NCBI GenBank assembly: GCA_030146385.1
Contig: JASLBX010000356.1
Span: forward strand, 1 to 5,381
DNA: 5,381 nucleotides
Reading direction: 5' to 3'
Source: Jiangellaceae bacterium
GTDB lineage: Bacteria > Actinomycetota > Actinomycetes > Jiangellales > Jiangellaceae
Of this stretch, positions 4,870-5,381 are shown in pieces. Made by a program: the position numbers and the translations under genes. The notes under the pieces are model-generated. The model was not told where the DNA came from. It saw only the letters and a program-made list of their open reading frames with translations, and searched no databases. Numbering within the stretch: position 1 is the stretch's first letter; each line of letters begins with the position of its first letter.

Positions 4870-5381
4870 GTTCGCGCAACGTCGAGCCGGACCGGCCCCA
4901 GCGGATCGGCGTACGGCCGGACCGGGTCGTAGTCGGGACGGGTGATGTCACGCACGACGAACGCGGCCAACCACAGCAACCCGACGATCCGGATCGCGAC
5001 CGCAATCCCGTACTGAGCCTCAGTCAGCTCACCGGCCAGGTACCACCAGATAGCGACGAAGTACACGACCTCGGCGACCTGCCAGATCATCAACTCCCGC
5101 CAGCGTGGCCGGGCAAGTGCCGCGAGGGGCAGCAGCCACAGCGCGTACTGGGGTGACCACACCTTGTTGACCAGGAGGAATGCTGCGACGGCCAGGAACG
5201 CCAGCTGCGCCAAGCGGGGCGGCTCCGGTGCGGCGAGGGCCAGGACACCGATGGCGACGAGCAACGCTCCGGCCACGACGATCGCGACCAGGTTGATCGG
5301 ATCGGGCAGGCCTACACCGTTCAGCTCCAATGCGAACCAGACCGACCCGAAGTCAGCGGCTCGCTCGGCGTTGAACCTGAA
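4866..5381 (-). CDS. GT87-family (DUF2029-like) polytopic glycosyltransferase, C-terminal part
   Basis: The reading frame is open to the right edge of the window (no stop in the 17 codons before the TTG at 5330), so the visible 171 residues are the C-terminal part of a larger protein that begins outside. They start FRFNAERAADFGSVWFALEL, a segment typical of this family (N-x-x-R-x-x-D-F-G-S-x-W). Hydrophobic spans follow, and the hallmark NKVWSPQYALWLLPLAALA precedes ARPRWREL and two further spans. GT87 enzymes are GT-C polyprenyl-phosphomannose-dependent mannosyltransferases; in mycobacteria relatives act on PIM and lipoarabinomannan. The tail after the last span (about 30 residues, Asp/Pro/Arg-rich) is cytoplasmic or disordered. 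The TGA overlaps the ATG of the PIG-V-like gene, so both are probably made together and may act on the same glycoconjugate. The substrate cannot be read from the sequence. Confidence 0.8.
   Translation of the reverse strand, partial: FRFNAERAADFGSVWFALELNGVGLPDPINLVAIVVAGALLVAIGVLALAAPEPPRLAQLAFLAVAAFLLVNKVWSPQYALWLLPLAALARPRWRELMIWQVAEVVYFVAIWWYLAGELTEAQYGIAVAIRIVGLLWLAAFVVRDITRPDYDPVRPYADPLGPVRLDVART

Noticed and set aside
3584..5005. Longest minus-strand frame in the window (473 codons), overlapping the PIG-V-like gene in another frame.
   Set aside because: Arg/Gly/Ser-rich with no membrane spans or motifs. The alternative frame at 3646-4869 gives hydrophobic spans and the WD...GY...FFP and PYTES signatures.
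4866..5330. TTG at 5330 as the real start of the GT87-like protein.
   Set aside because: The frame continues open upstream to the window edge with family-like sequence (FNAERAADFGSVWFA), so the gene is simply cut by the window.
1..5381. CRISPR array, tRNA or rRNA genes, transposase, toxin-antitoxin or phage-defence system.
   Set aside because: No regularly spaced direct repeats, no tRNA-like cloverleaf with conserved arms and no such protein motifs were seen. The window reads as ordinary chromosomal housekeeping and envelope genes.

Overview
The window is high-GC DNA with strong third-position G/C bias, GTG starts and short or overlapping gene junctions. This suggests an actinomycete (Actinomycetota). 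A FemX-type peptidoglycan branching enzyme and GT-C mannosyltransferase-like membrane proteins fit a streptomycete or Propionibacteriales-like lineage (Nocardioides/Kribbella type). That placement is inference only, since no rRNA or other taxonomic marker is present.

Layout. (1) Positions 1-164 hold the 3' end of a plus-strand endonuclease IV (AP endonuclease) gene. Its stop overlaps, tail to tail, the end of a minus-strand MarR-family regulator (157-657). (2) The MarR gene is divergent from a YceI-family gene (761-1339). The gap between them carries a near-textbook operator (a 19-bp inverted repeat) overlapping the -35 of a good sigma-70-type promoter for yceI, plus a second CTAG-centred dyad over the -10. 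MarR control of yceI, and probably of itself, is the natural reading. (3) A 137-bp gap after yceI contains a 78-bp structure with perfect 13-bp terminal inverted repeats. It is followed by a possible leaderless start for the next operon. (4) Positions 1477-3621 are a two-gene operon: a FemX/FemAB-like aminoacyltransferase (peptidoglycan interpeptide bridge) and a fold-type III PLP, alanine-racemase-like protein. The second keeps the PLP lysine but appears to have lost the second catalytic base. (5) Converging on this operon from the right is a minus-strand membrane glycosyltransferase pair. A GT87-like protein (4866-5381, 5' end outside the window) overlaps by an ATGA junction a PIG-V-like GT-C mannosyltransferase (3646-4869). 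A 24-bp gap with a stem-loop separates the converging operons.

The right half therefore looks like a cell-envelope locus (peptidoglycan branching plus polyprenyl-phosphate-sugar-dependent glycosylation). The left half pairs DNA repair with a small MarR/YceI regulatory unit. The two observations most worth follow-up are the atypical alanine-racemase homologue paired with FemX, and a nested palindromic repeat of about 67-80 bp lying inside the 5' coding end of the PIG-V-like gene, where it encodes the basic cytoplasmic tail. I see no complete mobile element, CRISPR array, tRNA or rRNA, and no gene-free stretch longer than 300 bp.
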